Shown here piece by piece: positions 21,783 through 36,800 of a stretch of 64,000 nt of DNA. Each line of letters begins with the position of its first letter. Position 1 is the first letter of the stretch. The DNA is taken from contig OZ038324.1 of assembly GCA_964035795.1 (NCBI GenBank), positions 8,741,407 through 8,805,406 of the forward strand, in the 5' to 3' direction. Origin of the DNA: Pterobdella sp. o SKG-2022. Taxonomy: Eukaryota > Annelida > Clitellata > Hirudinida > Piscicolidae. The position numbers were made by a program, and so were the translations under genes. The notes beneath the pieces were generated by a model, which made no database searches, had not been told where the DNA came from, and worked only from the letters and a program-made list of their open reading frames with translations.

Positions 21783-24700
21783 TTAGCGGTCTTGGTCCTC
21801 ATCTTTGACAGCATCAGGAATAGCAAAAGCCACCCGTTGTTTTGTTGCTGGGGTTGCTGAGGTAGTTGTGGCTGAATACTCTTCTTCGGCACCAGTGCTA
21901 TTCCTGACGATGGATCTTGGTTTCCAGACAGGGGAACCAGGTCGGTTGAGCATTTCTCTGTGGAATTGTAAGGTGTGTGACGAGTACTTGTTGGTGTGGT
22001 TCAGATGGGAACTGCTATGTTGCAACGTCGATGAGTTTTTCAAATCACTACTCCTATACTCTCTCGATCGATATTCGCTACTCGATCTGTAATCTTCGCT
22101 TCTCAACAAACCATTCCTATAATCCAACCCACTGTTCCTATTCACACTATAAACATCATGATAGGAAGACATCTTGTCAGAAGCGTGTCTGCCTTCCACA
22201 TAAGCACTGTGTCTGTGAAGTTTAGCATCATGGCCACCCTCAGGTCCAATACCACCAATGCTCTCCATTTTGGGTTGTTTCAACGATGACTTCGTCCTGA
22301 GGTTGGTGCGCCTGGTGCCATCAGGTCTGAGAGAAGAAGTTCCTCTGGAGTCGTTGTGTCTCGATTCATAATGGCGAGGCTCTATCTTCGATTCAGACTG
22401 TTTTGAATCGAAGTTGCCGAAGTCGAGGTACGTCTGTGTAGAGGTTGGAGGAGACATGAGGGGGTCAAGGAGGCGAGGTTGTTGCAGGCTGTCTCTGATG
22501 GAGAAGTGGATGGTTCTGATAAAATCTCGTCTGGCCTCTTGAGAACTGTGTGTTTGTGGAAGGTTAGTAGAAGCTTTTTAAAAAGTATAAATGATTGAAA
22601 TCTTTCGCTAAATAAATTTTTTACTTAGATGTAATAACTAGATCGTACAAACAACAATTTGATGAGTGGGGATACGTTTTTTGAATGATTTTTTAAACGA
22701 ATGTAATAACAAGATCAAATCGATGATGATAGAAGAGACAAAAAAGTTTCAAATATTAATTTGAATGTTCACCACGGTTTTACCTGATAACGATTTTTTG
22801 AAAATTCTAAAAACTTCTTAATTTATCAAATAAATAATTTTAAAAAATATCAAAAGCTTGCGTTATTTTTTCGAAAAACGTTAGGAATATTTATATTATA
22901 TTTATAATTATCATGTAAAATTCAAACCAAAAAAAACCTGGCAAACTGGTAGATCTTCTCGGGTCGGCTGTCTGTCTCACTGCCACAATGGATCATCTCC
23001 CACACTCCGTGGCACTCATGGGCATCTCCTACCATTGTTCTCACCTTGGAAGGGTTGTGAGTTCAGTTGAATAGTTATAAGCGTGTGAAGCTGTCTGTTA
23101 TAAAGAGCACTAAAAACTTTGCTTATTATATTTGATTTTTTTAATTTTTGAATTTCAAATTATCAGATCAAATAAAAGAAGCAATACAAAATACTTTTTT
23201 TTTATTAAATGACACGAAGCTTTTCGTAAGTGATCACATGATAATTTAAGCTAGCTTCACAAAAAGCCTCGTATCATTTAATAAATACTTTGTGTTTTTT
23301 ATCCTTACTTTTAGATTCAGGCTATTGTACTTCATCAAAACACTTTTATCATCTTACAAACCTCACAAAGCCACAATGAACAAAGAGCAGATATAAATCT
23401 CAAACGTCAACTTCATTAATTTTCACCTGGAGCTGGTCTACAGGGATGGCTGTTTTGTACTTGGTCCCACTGCCTCCGAAAGGCGCCAAGCCTGCATCAG
23501 CTATGGATGAAGAGGCTTTTCCATGTGAAGACTGGGTGTGATTGGTGGAGTTATGTACTGTTTTATGATAATATTATGTACATTATCGTACATACTAAAG
23601 TTTTATGGTGAGAGTTTACTTACCAAAAGTCATAGTTTTTTAAATGAATTTTATATTTAAAAATTCTTATTTTTGAAGTATAAAACAAAAAACAGCATTA
23701 GGGTAATAATAATGTTGAAAACCCCCAGTATTAATAGAATAATGTTGCAAAGAAATTTACTATTGGTGAGTTTTTACGATGTCTATTCATGAAATGCATT
23801 ATCAAATGAAATTAAATTAATTTTATTAAAAATTTTAAATAAAAATGTTTAGCAGAATTACTTTAATTTTTCTCTTGCCTTTCATTTTTTCGTGCGCCAT
23901 CAATACAACCCCTGATCTAGATAATTGATAACGACGGGTTAAAAAATCAACGTGGGAAGTATATGATAAAAACAAAAAAGTGCAAAACAAGCGTAAAAAT
24001 GACAAAAAAAATCCATGAAAAATTTGGAAATGGATAATTAGTGAAAAAAAATGAACAACGTGAAAAATGTGAAGGAATAAACAAGGTAAAAAAAAATGAA
24101 AGTAAAAAACCCATAATAAATCAAAAACAACAAAAAAAGTTTTCACGAAAAACTCAAAACGAACTGAAAAATAAAAAAGATATAAATACATGGTTTAACG
24201 CAAAAACGCCAATAAACAACGCGAAAAACCCCGATAAAAACTAAATATAGCGCAAAAACAACAAGCAACATAAAAAAATAAATAGAAACAAAATCAATGA
24301 TCAGTATTGGAAATACTAATATAAAAATATGAAAAAAAACCAAAAAAAAAAATTACCAACCGGAAAATAAATAACAGAGTCAACAGTTCCATGCCCCTCT
24401 TCAACTTCACCACCTCACTTCCGGCATTCAACCAATTTACCGTGCCATACATCTGCAGTTCTCCTACATTCAAGTCCAACCACTGTAGTGGTGGTAGAGT
24501 GGGTGTGTGATGATGATGGTAGTGTTTGGGGTTTTGATCATAACACGGATGAATGGCAATAATAATAACTAATAATTATAATTTACGTAGTGAGAGTCTT
24601 AATTAAGAATACATTAATTATAAGTAACTGAAAATAATCAAAATAATAAGTTAAAAAAAACTCATAATAATTCCAACAATAAAGTTAATAAAAGATAAAA

Positions 24701-27700
24701 AGAAAAACCTCTCCCACAAACGCCACTCACTCTAGCGTGCGGATTGCTTTCTCGGTATTGTTTAGCAAGCTCGTCCAGGATGACTCCATATTCCTCGTAT
24801 ATTTTTTGCATCTCATTTATGTGCTCTGCGACCGCTTCCATACCGTGCAAGGCTTCTGATTGGTGGATGGTGGGGTAGGTGTGGTTTCGTGGTGGTTGTG
24901 GGTAAGGTGTGAGGTGGTTGGTTGGTAGGTGTAGTGGTAGTGAGATGTGGGTTAGTTGGTGAGTGTGGGAGGGGGGGGGAGGAGAGTCGATGTAACTTGG
25001 TGTAGCAATCAAATTAAAAAATACAAAACAAACCTTTAAGGTGAGCTTGTTCTTCCGTGTTTGCTGCGGTGAGGTCCTTCAACTGTCGAAGCAGTAAAGG
25101 ATACTTAAGGATACGCTGGATGGGTTTAATGAGGTACGACTCCAAGGCTACTGAGTGCTGCTGCTTGGGGTTGTGAGATCTCAAAAAGTCTTGGAGTGCT
25201 ATGTTGTTGTCTGCGGTGGGGATGATAATGGTTTTAGTGTGGAATGGTACTTTGGTGTATGTATGAGTGTGGGTGTATATAAATCGACCATCGGTCGCCC
25301 CAAAGTAGGGTTAGGGTTATCTACCTGATAATAGTATTTTTTGAGCTTTTGAGTGGCTGGCGCAGAAGGAGCTGTAGAGTTTGAAGTGGTGAGCGTAACA
25401 TAAGAATGCACTGCCCAATGCTAACAAGATTTTCTAGAAAGTTTTAGAATATTTTAATATAATTTTCAAGTATAGCAGAAACTTTAATCAATCAAATTAT
25501 TGGTATATAATAACTATTATATATTCACATAAAAAGGGAAATGTTCAAAAAAATCAAAAAAAATATCCAGAAAAAACTCACTTTGAAGTTGATTTTCTCT
25601 TTGTTAGGGTCGGTATCTGGACCCACTTCTCTATCAACAGCAGCCTCCAAGCTCTGCAGGAACATCTTTTGAAAGTGGACAATCTCCTGAATGTTACCAA
25701 ACAACTGTCCAATCTCTTCACTTCCAGCTATTTGAGCATCCTTCAGGGGCTCTAGGTACCAATCGATCAAACAGTTTAAATCCTGTGGGATGGAAGAATA
25801 GTGTGTGGGGTTTAGAGCCAATATTTTGATGCTTTGGGGGGTTATAAAATGTAAGTGATTTTGGTTGTTTGTTAAGCGTAAAGTCAATAAAAAAAAAGTG
25901 AAAATTGAAAAAATACGATCAGAAAAAACATAATCTCACCTGCACATACTGCCTTTCAGTTTCCAACAGCTCCAAAACAACTTTACAGATCTTTTCTGAG
26001 TCACTCATGGGCTTAGTGATGGTGGTTTGTTGCAGTATCTGTTCTTGTTGGAACAGTTGCTGTTGCTTCAGATACATTTGTTGTTGCTGCTTGATAAATT
26101 CCTCTTCGTATTTTGAAGGCGTTTGGTCGGAGAATTTTTGAGTGTTGCCTGTTTGATCTGAAGTTTGCATGATATAAGATTAGAATTATTTCTCGGAATA
26201 TTGAATTAAAGTTATTTAAACACATTTGAAATATTTATCACAAAAATGGATTTTAATATTATTTATAAGCTAATATTTGAAATCATGGCTTCATATATTT
26301 ATAAAGTTTTATAGAAGTTTTTCAAAACCTTCTTGGTCCGCATCCCATGACTCGATTTCTGTTTCGAAATACTTCGGCTGCTGCTGTTGCTGTTGTTGCT
26401 GTAACAGAAGCAATCGTTGCTTTTGTAGCTGTTCTTGTTGTTGAAGTTGTTGTTGCTGCTGTTGGAGAAGATACATTTGTTGTTGTTGTTGTAGTTGTTG
26501 TTGGTAGTAAGCCTGTTGCCTTATATATTCTTGCTGTTGTATGAACTGCTGGTGTTGGAACAAAAATGTTGTTTCTTGCTCTTCTTGCGTTTTTTGCGGG
26601 TTTTGAAGTTGTTGTTGTTCTTGGTAGATGTAAGATTGTTGTTGTTGCATTTGTTGCAACATTTCTTGAGGATCCATCTGTTGTGACATAACTTGTTGTT
26701 GAAATAGAAGTTGTTGTTGAAAAGTATCTTCGTCGAGTTGTTGAGCAACTTCAACATTCTCAACATGTTGTTGTTGCTCGTAATCTTTAAATGCTTGTTG
26801 GTTAGAGTAGGTTGCTTCAGCTGAATTATTTGAAGAGCTGAGAGATGTGGTGTAGTTGGGAATAAGAAAGCTGTTACTGATGGGAGTTGTGATGGGGGTG
26901 CTTTGATCATAAATTCCTTCTTCCATTTGCTCTGATCCGTTCATCAAGCTTGTGCATGTTCTATTGGATGGAGGAGAGAAGGTGAATAAATGAGGGAATA
27001 GATGGATAGGTGGATGGATAGATGTGTTGATGGATGAGTTTGTGTTTGGACATTAAAATCCAGAAAAATATTTCAAGCATTAAGATTAATCATGAAAATA
27101 TTAGTTTCTGAAACAAAAAAACAAAAAAACCGCATCTTCTACTGATAACCATCTTACCTCTCGATACAACGACTAGATCTTAGAGTTAGCGTCACCAAAT
27201 CGCTTTCTTCTAGAATGTTCTCAATGAAGGACATGTCAAGGTCTTTGGTCAACATGTTATTTATCATCAAAAGCTCATCACCGACTTGTAATCCTGGATT
27301 GTAATGTTTGAAGGAGACTTTGAGGTTTCTAATGTTTTATAGAGATGATCTATCGACGATTTTTTTGGTGACAACTTGATTCACCACGCGCAATACATTG
27401 AATTAATGTTGACCGTCTAACCAACCACTTAGCTAACAAAAAACAAACACCCATGCATACATCCACCAACTCAAACCTCATCCATACTGACGTAATTTAA
27501 AAATTCAACCACCCATCAACATCTATACGTAAACCCCTCTAAACCACCATCTAACCATTTATCCCCACAACCACCCACCCACACAACCATGCCTGAACCC
27601 AACCCCTACACCCAACCTTTTCGAGAAGCGCTGTTACTCCCTTTCCCCAGATCAACAATGATTACTCTCATGCTACCATCATCAACCTCATCAACACTAC

Positions 27701-30700
27701 ATTCTACAGAGAATCCCAAGTCTTTTTCCTTCCAGTTTCTCACTATTTCCGTCTGAAACAACAGTTTGGCACAAACCTCTATCGTTTTGTAATCCTGTTA
27801 TGAGTTTTATGGATGCTTATAGAAAGTATGAAACCAATAAAACTAAATTTAAAATACAACTAAAGCCTATATAAGCACTTTTTTTAACACAATCAAACTA
27901 TCTTGACTACTTCATGTAACCATCTTATCCCCACAACCTATCCTTTTAAACCTACCGTCCTTCGCACCATAATCCTATAAAAACCTCATTCAGAACCGCG
28001 TCAGAACGGGCAGGAATCCTAAATTCTTCTTCATCTTCATTCTTGACTCTTATAAAGTATGCATCATAATCTAAAGCATTCTTCTTGTTTCTCAAGTGCT
28101 TCACAATACAATCGTAAAGATCTTGAAACGTGGTCTTGTTGTTTAGACTGATGCTCAACACCTGTTTGGGGTGTTATGATGATGTTGGAGGTGAGGTGTT
28201 GTGGTGAGGGATCATGGCGTTTTGGGTAGATGGTAGTTGTAGTGTTTTGAATGGCATTCAGGTGCTTGAAAGAGTGAGTTTTTAAACATATTAATTTTTG
28301 AAGTTGGTTTGATTTTTTCATACATTACACCAACGGTTAACACTATGTAAAAGATACATTATAAAAACGCGCTACTGCAAAGAAATATCTTTCAGGGATT
28401 ATAAATAAAAGATGATTCACCATTCCATCTGGAACGTTAACTTTCAGCATCTCTTCTTTCTTTTCTGCAACTTTGGAATCTCTCTTTTTTTGTGATTTTT
28501 CCTTCTCCGCATTCTCATTTTCACCCTTATTATTCTCAGATTTGGAATTTTTTTGTTGGCTCTTGGTCTTAGAGGCAACAGGTTTTGAATCAGCTTTGAA
28601 CGTTGAAACTCCGGCCGAAGTGGTCTGATGGTTGGAAGATATCTTCAAATAATACTTTCTTCTCAATTTTTAATTTCCAAAAAATGACTTATCAGAAATG
28701 ATTATTTTTATTCAATTAATTTCTATTATTTATTGTGTTATTGTTATTCACTGATTATACATCATTATTATCATGAGACATCTAAGATAAATACCAGACA
28801 TTAAACTTGTACCTGCTGCTGCGTCTTTTTGGAAATAAAGAGATTTTCAGTGAGCGTCAATGGCACTCTGGCGCATACAGCAGTGTGGAATGCTGTAGGG
28901 GTAACTACCCCTAAAGAAGCCAGAGATGCCTTCAGTGTTCGAGACATGCTGTTGATCAAAGGCTGGTCGGAAAAGGGAAAGAGGTTAGAGGATATTAACT
29001 TGCTTTTTATAAGTTTATAACTAAATTTATAAAACGAGATCTATAAACTGTATAGAACTATCAAACTGTGATAAGTATAGGTCTGATAAAAAAATTAAAC
29101 CTATTACGTTTAAATTAGTATTGCTTATAATACGTTTAAACATCAGCCCAAAATTAGCTCAAATGAGCACATCAAATTCAGAAACAACTGAAAAAACCCT
29201 AGGTGGAGGAAGTTGAGCTTCTTGGAGGGCAGATAAATAACACCTGAAGAGAAACTGCTCTATGTACAACTTTTCCAGGTTTTCTTCCCACTCCACCAGC
29301 TGTCGATCCAAGGCCTGTTTCATCGATGGATCGCTAACCAGGGCAGCTTGGGTGTCTCCCATCTTCTTCATCTTCAAGTCCTGGGAGAGGTATAGGTTGG
29401 GTTTGTGGGGTAGTGTTGTAGTAGGTCAAGGTGGTAGGGAGTGGTGAGGTTTTGTAAACAAATAAAAATAAATAAGGGAACATAACGTTTCATTTTTATT
29501 TTTTTTTTGAAAGCTGATAAGTTTTTATATTATTTTACTTTTTAAAAAAATATTGGTAACTTGGATACTGCTCAAGTTTTTGTATTAAATTTATCACCTG
29601 CCAAAACGGCGGAAGTTTCTTAACTTTATACGTTACATTTTTTCATAGTATGAATATTTTCATTTATTTTTAAAAATAATGATAGATATGCTCAAATACA
29701 ATTATGATATAATTAGTTTAAATGAAGATATAAAGAGGCATATAGATGAAGTAGGCTTAGGCAAAATAGAAGATGTAAGTAAGGTTAAAAAGAAGAGAAG
29801 AAGGGGTAAGAGTGAGAGAGAAAATGATGAGAGGAAAAAGGGTTGAAAGGCATGGGTTGAGTGTTGTCGAAGATCTAACTTGGAAGTTCTTAATGTTAGA
29901 TCTCTACACAATAAGGTTGAAGAAGTGCTAGACTTGATGAGTGAATACAAGTTGGCTGGTTTATTTTTGGCTGAAACTTGGCATGACTCAGATTCAGTAT
30001 GCTTAAGTATTCTGAGGCAAAAAGGGATATTAGTTCATGAAAAGGCTAGATCTAGAAGCTTTGAGTCTGTGAAGTCTCTAAAAACTAATCATGATGGACT
30101 AGTTTTTTTGGGAAAACCAAAAATAAATGCATTAGTGATTGAGGATCATCTGAAAAATAGCACTTTTGAATTTATGTGTGTGAGAGTAAGCTCCAAATTG
30201 AAATCCTTTATAGGCTTGGTTGTTTACAGAACTGGATATGCTTTTTGTGATTTTTTTTGCAGAGTTCGAAGAGATCGTGAATATAATGTCATCTTATAAT
30301 GAAGAAGTGGTAGTCTTAGGGGATTTCAATTTACATCTGGAGTGTATTGCAGATAAGGATGCAGAAAATTTAAGAATATCCTCCACATGCATGATTTCAA
30401 CTCTTGTGTAGCAGAACCAACTCATGAACAGGGTGGCTGGTTGGATGTAGTGGCCACTAAGGCTGGATTCAAAATTGATTGTTTTGATGTTTCCTTCTCA
30501 GATCATAAGGTCTTGATGTGGAAGAGTCAACTGAAAGTACCTGCTTTAGTGTACAAAACATTCAAGGTGAGAAGGTGGAAAGATTTGGATGTTGAAAAGT
30601 TTATTTCCAAGTTGCTGAACACTTCTTTGGTATTTTCAACAGACTTGAGTTTAGATTCTGCTATGGGCAAGTATTTCTCAACTTTGAAGCACATTTTAGA

Positions 30701-33700
30701 TCAACTCATTCTTGAGAAAGTTGTAAGAATTCATCAGAGATCCTCTGATGTTTGATTTGATGAAGAATGTAAGATTTCTAAATGCATAACAAGAAAGTTG
30801 GAGCGCAAGTAGTTGAGGTCTCATTCAACAACTGATCGTGAGACATGGTTCAGACAGAAGAATCTTTACAAATGTCTATGTAGGAAGAAGAGTAAGGAGT
30901 TTTGGGATCTTAAGCTATTTGAATGTAAAAACAAGTCAGTGACAACTTGGAAATACATAAATGAGGTTGCTGGTAGGAGTAAGGCAGGTGAAGGTAAAGG
31001 AATAGAAATTGGTAGTTTTAAGAAATACTTGGATGATAAAATTGGTGAGGTCAAAAGTGTAAATGGTGATCTATTTCAAATTGAGGTTTCATCCAGGACT
31101 TCAGTGTTAGACGAATTTTTTGAGGTGGATGAAGAGGAATTAGTAAAGATGATCAACAACTTACCAAATAAACAGTGTGCTTTAGATCCGATCCCAACTT
31201 GGCTATTGAAACGAATAGCAAGCTTGATAGCACCTTTTTTAGTTAGCATCTTTAATTCCTCTTTCAAATCAGGAACTGTTCCTCAAGGTTTGAAGTTAGC
31301 CTGTGTGACGCCGATATTGAAAAAACCTATAGACCAATTTCAAATGTCCCTGTCCTATCAAAAATACTGGAACGATTGGTTTTAGAAAGGACATGTAGTT
31401 ATTTGGTTAAAAATGATCTTTTTCCGAGATTTCGGTCTGCTTATCGCCCTTTTCATTCAACAGAAACGGCTATCACAAAAATCCACATGGATATTTTAAA
31501 AGCAGCTGATAAAGGTAGGTTTAGTCTTTTGATATTGTTGGATTTTTCCTCAGCCTTTGATTTAGTTAAACATAATATTTTAATAAATAAACTATATTCA
31601 AAGTTCGGTTTTAAGGGTTTAGTTTTAGAATGGTATAAGAGCTATTTAAATATTAGGTGTTATTATATTACTAATAATAGTGTTAGGACTAATTTATTTC
31701 ATCTGCATACTAGTGTGCCACAAGGTTCTGTAATCGGCCCGCTCTTATTTAATCTGTATTCTAGTGATCTAGAAACAATTGCACAAAGACATAACTTGAG
31801 TTTTCACCAATATGCAGATGACAAAAAAGTGTATCCTAGTTGTATCCCTGGTGAAACTGAGCAATTGCAGAACAGATTGTCTGTCTGTGTCAATGAGATG
31901 GCAGCCTGGATGGAATCCAATAGTCTTAAACTCAATAGATCCAAAACTGAAGCTATATGGTTTTCTTCTTTGAGAAAGGTGAACAAGTTACCAACCAAAC
32001 AGATAAGGATACTGGATACTTTCATATCACTTTCAGAAAGTGTCAAGAGCCTGGGTGTTTTCATAGATAGAAATTTGAGCATGAACTCACATATAAGTAG
32101 GATGTTGCAAGCAGGCTTTTCAGCTTTGAGGCAGATAAGGTCCATTAAGAAGTGTCTTTCTTATGATTCATTAAAGACCTTTGCTGTTGCTTTGATTGTG
32201 AGCAGAATAGATTATTGCAACACATTGTTTGCTGGGTTACCTGAAAAGCAGCTGTGTAGAGTCCAGTCTTTTATCAACACTACAGCCAGGTTAATTACAG
32301 GCACGAGGAAGTTTGACCATATAACTCCAGTTTTGAAAATGTTGCATTGGGTCAAAGTTAGGGATAGGGTAGTTTATAAAATATTATTACTTATATTTAA
32401 ATGTAGCCTAGGATATGGTCCAAAATACATATCGGAAAGACTCATACCTATCTCTGAAATACCTGAAAGGCGAAAGCTTAGATTTTCGGACTCAACCAAT
32501 TTATACATCCCTAAGTCCAAAATGTCTAGTATTGGAAAGCGTAGGTTTGAGGTTGAAGGCCTAAGTTTGTGAAACGGCTTGCCGGAAGGCTTAAGAAGGG
32601 TTAGGAAAGTGAAGGACTTTGGAAAGGGGCTAAAAACTAGTTTTTTTTTAAATATTAAGCTGTTATAACCTATTATTATAATAGAATATTTTACAAATAT
32701 CAAGTGATCTTGAAACTGGGTTAAACATCACTATAATAAACCTCGTCAATTATTATTAAAATTATTATTATTTATTTTTATAAAAACCTTGAACTCAAGG
32801 CTTCAAAATTCACCTTAAAAATCCAAAGTAAACATAAAACAAGCAAGCACAAACTCACTAGATCAATACTGTTTTCAAGCCGGTGTATTTCACTCTTGAG
32901 CAGCTTACAGACGCCATCTTTGTTCACCGTCCTCGCCATGCAGGATGCGCAGGCGGAATGCAGAGAGATGATCCAGCTGATCATGTCGTCATCGTTTGCT
33001 GCCTGCGTGGTTTATTATTTTTTTTTTGTATAATAGTTTTTCATACATAAATTTTTTTTCTTCTCCATTTTTTCATCTAATGATTATTTTTTAGGTTTTT
33101 TTTAATTATTTTTTTTAAAGTGTTATTTTTTTGCTCATTATTAATTTTTCCATTAATATTATTTTAACATTATTTCTCTTCAACTGGTCTGTATTGCATT
33201 ATCGTGCACTCTGATTAATACATACATAAATATTCTATTTTTTTTCATCGATGTTTTTCTTTGAAAATTATTTTTTGTCCCCTATTCTGATGCATATCAC
33301 TGTTTCTATATATCGCTTTGTACTGTTATTTTTTACTGATATTGAATGCATTTATTGCATATATCTTTAAAATGTATTTATTCATATTTTTCACAGTGAT
33401 ATGGATCGTCCTTAATGATTTTGTTTCATTGGCTTGTTGAACAAAGAACCAATCATCATCAGAATAAATACGAAACCCAAAAATAAACAATAAAGCAGCA
33501 ATCAAATATCGATTTATTTTTAACCAAAGAACAAAAATCGAATAACGTTAACATTAATTCATTTTTAACCAAAGAGCAAAAATCGACTTATCTAAGAACA
33601 TAGCGCTTTACTTTAAATAGAAAGGCGATGCCGAAGATGGTGCTAACAGAAAAGAGACCATCAGCGCCATTACCATCTTCTGGGTAGGAGAGGCACCCTG

Positions 33701-33846
33701 TTATCACTGTAAGAAGGGGTTGGTACGGGAAAGTTGGTATGGGGAGGTTGGTATGAGGAGGTTGGTATGAGGAGGTTGGTATGAGGAGGTTGGTTTTTGC
33801 TGTGGTTTCTATAGAAGGGTTTAATTTATTATGGTATATATATGTA

Positions 33847-33882
<36 letters not shown>

Positions 33883-36800
33883 GTTTTATGTTATTTATTG
33901 TGGTTTCAGTTCAATAAATACTGGACTTTGGTGTGATAGTATTTTTTAAATTAGATAATAAAATTGATGAAAACGATCTATAATGAGTATTTAGTTGAGA
34001 TAATTTTAATTTTTCTAAACCTCAAACCAATGGGCATCAAGTATTCATTTTGTACGAAGTTTTTCTCCCAATGCATATTTATTCGACGCACAATTATTGA
34101 CGCGCATGCGAAATAAGGGGGATCTTAAAAAACGGAATAAACTACATTTAGAATTCATTAATTAAATTTTTAATTGATGATTTAGAGCTGGTCATGTTTA
34201 TATAGCATTTATTTCTCTATAAAGCTTTGGAAAAGCTTTCGAGCTTGTATTTGTTTAACCAGCTTAGATTGATAGATTAGATGGTTTAATCTTGAATTAT
34301 GGCTTCGATCACTTTTAAACACTGGTTGCTTGAATGTGGCTTCAAAACCAATGGGTTAAGCGCCACTAAAATTAAACGTTCAGTGAATGTGTAGTTGCTA
34401 GTAATAAAATGCTCGAAATCACCAGGGTGAAATATTAATGGAAAAAAAAATAAATGAATGCTGCCATTGAAAATGAGAAAAAAAAGAAGAATAAAAAAAG
34501 CAACAACAAAAAAATTATATCAATATAAAATATTGGAAACTATGTAACAAAAACGAAATAAGAGAATAACAACTATAATAAAGTAAAAATAAATAAAACT
34601 TCGAAATATTTAAAAATTTCAACTAAAAAATGCAATAACAGAAAAAAAATAAAACTAATTCGAAAAATAATAAAAAAATAAAAAAGCAATAACCCAATGA
34701 ATGGATAGGATCATCATCCTCGTCATACTCCGTGGGATAAAACAATAACACCGTTCCCTTCAACACTACAAAAAACTCCTCCCAGTTCCGGTTCGGCGCC
34801 ATGACAACCACCGCCATTTTGTGCGTCAGTAGGTTTTGCACCAGTAATGTGCTGGGGGTTTTAAAATGGCGTAATATATTTCCAGTTTATTATTTGATTG
34901 TTTATAATGATTAAAAATTCAATAAAAATATACGTAATTATAGAATATGATCATATCTTGAGCCTAAACTTAACTGTATTTAATGTGCAACCTGTTTAAA
35001 TGCAACTGTAAACTAAAAATTTTATTAAAAGTTAACAGATATAAGCTACAAATAAACAAAACAGCCAACCCGCTTCTCCTGATGGAGGAGCTTTTGGAGG
35101 CGAATGATTCTTGAGTCTCATATGAGAGGATTATCAGCTCTGACTTCTGTCTCTCCTTCTGTGGCTTCAGTGTTTGTGTGTGTGCGTGTATGTGGGAGGT
35201 TTTGTGCGTACATGCATTTCTCTGCGTATGTGCGTTTATGAGTTGAGTTTGAAATGTTTATAAGGATGACAAAACACTAAACGATTAAACTTTTAAATAA
35301 AAAACAATGTAGGTTTCATAAATTTTTGTAAATAGATATAAAACCATAAAACAACCTCAGAATTTTCCAAGTTGTTGGTGATGGTGGTGGTGGTAGTGTT
35401 GATTGTGTTGGTGACGGTGGTGTTGGTGGTCACAACCACTCCATCATTAGTCTTAACAACATTTTGCTCATCATTAGATTTATCAGTCTCTCCTTCTTTT
35501 TTATCATCAGCATTATCGCTCTCATCAACATTGTTCTCTTCTTTTTCAATTATCTTGTTTTTGTTTATGTAGTCGTTTTGTTCATCAATGTTTTTATTTA
35601 CGTTTTCATAACTATTTTCATTATCTTCTTTGTTTACGTCACTGTTGTGCTCTTCAGTGTTTTTTTCCTCCTCGTTGACGTCATTTTCATTGATGCTATT
35701 CAAATTGCTATAATCTTCTTCTTTGTTATCTAATATGTAATCGCCTGATGACGTAGAAGGTGACGTAGTTATATCTACGTTACTTACGTCATTGCACGGT
35801 TTTGTATTGTTGTTTCCGTCATTGTTTGTTGTTTCATTGGCTCCTTTGTCATCTTTATCAACTTGTGATTGGTCCATTTTTGATTGCGTCATATTTTTTG
35901 GTGAGTTTAATTGGTCATTTGGATCGAATTTGAGTCTTAATTCACTGACGGAGTAATTACTCAAGTGCCGAAGGACTTTTATTTTTTTAACTTCATTATT
36001 GTTGATGTTAGTTATTTTCTTAACGACTTCACTAATGGTGGTATTGATGGGAGTGTGTTTGTTGCTCTGCTTGTTGATGGCAGAGCTGGTGTAGTTGTTG
36101 GGCTGGTTCAGTGTGTACCTGGATCTGATTGCCAGCTGCAGGAATGCCGTGGATGATGACGGATGTTATAGTAGCCATAATAATGATATGTATGATGAAG
36201 AATATTATAGTAAGAGTATTTTATCGACTCGATTCAAAACTTGAACATTAATTATGGTAAGGTGGGTGATGGAGGTAATAACAAGGTTGTTAACGATAAT
36301 AATGGTGGTGGTGGTTGTATTGATGAAAATTATAAAGATGACGATGACGACGATGATGATGATGAAGATGACGATAATGATGGGGTTTCAAACACACGGT
36401 GACTCACCTGGTCAATTGGGGAAGCTTCAGGAAGAACTTGTAGCATGCGTTTGAGGGTGTTGCTGTCGAAACCGATGTCATCGATGATGTCTCTGGGAAG
36501 CCTTCTGTGGCCTGGGTTTCTGCTGGAGGTCTGGATACGAGGCATGTTACTTGACAGAGTTTTGTCTTCTGGCCTATCGTCGTCTGTCGTGGCTACTTTT
36601 GTGTAGCCATCTTTTTTAACCATGTTTAATAGTTTGCTGTTTATTATTCCACCCCCATCGTCATCATCTTCTTCTTCCTCATCTTCTTTTGATGCCACCA
36701 GCTTATTGATTGATGACAACTGCTTAGCAGCGTCTGTTATGACAGATGAATCGGGAGGGTTAACAGGTTCGTCTGCTTTGAAGTTAATCACCGTTGGTTC

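Noticed and set aside
33733..33794. CRISPR-like regular repeat
   Set aside because: A simple 14-base tandem repeat without spacers, in an animal intron. No CRISPR array is present in the window.
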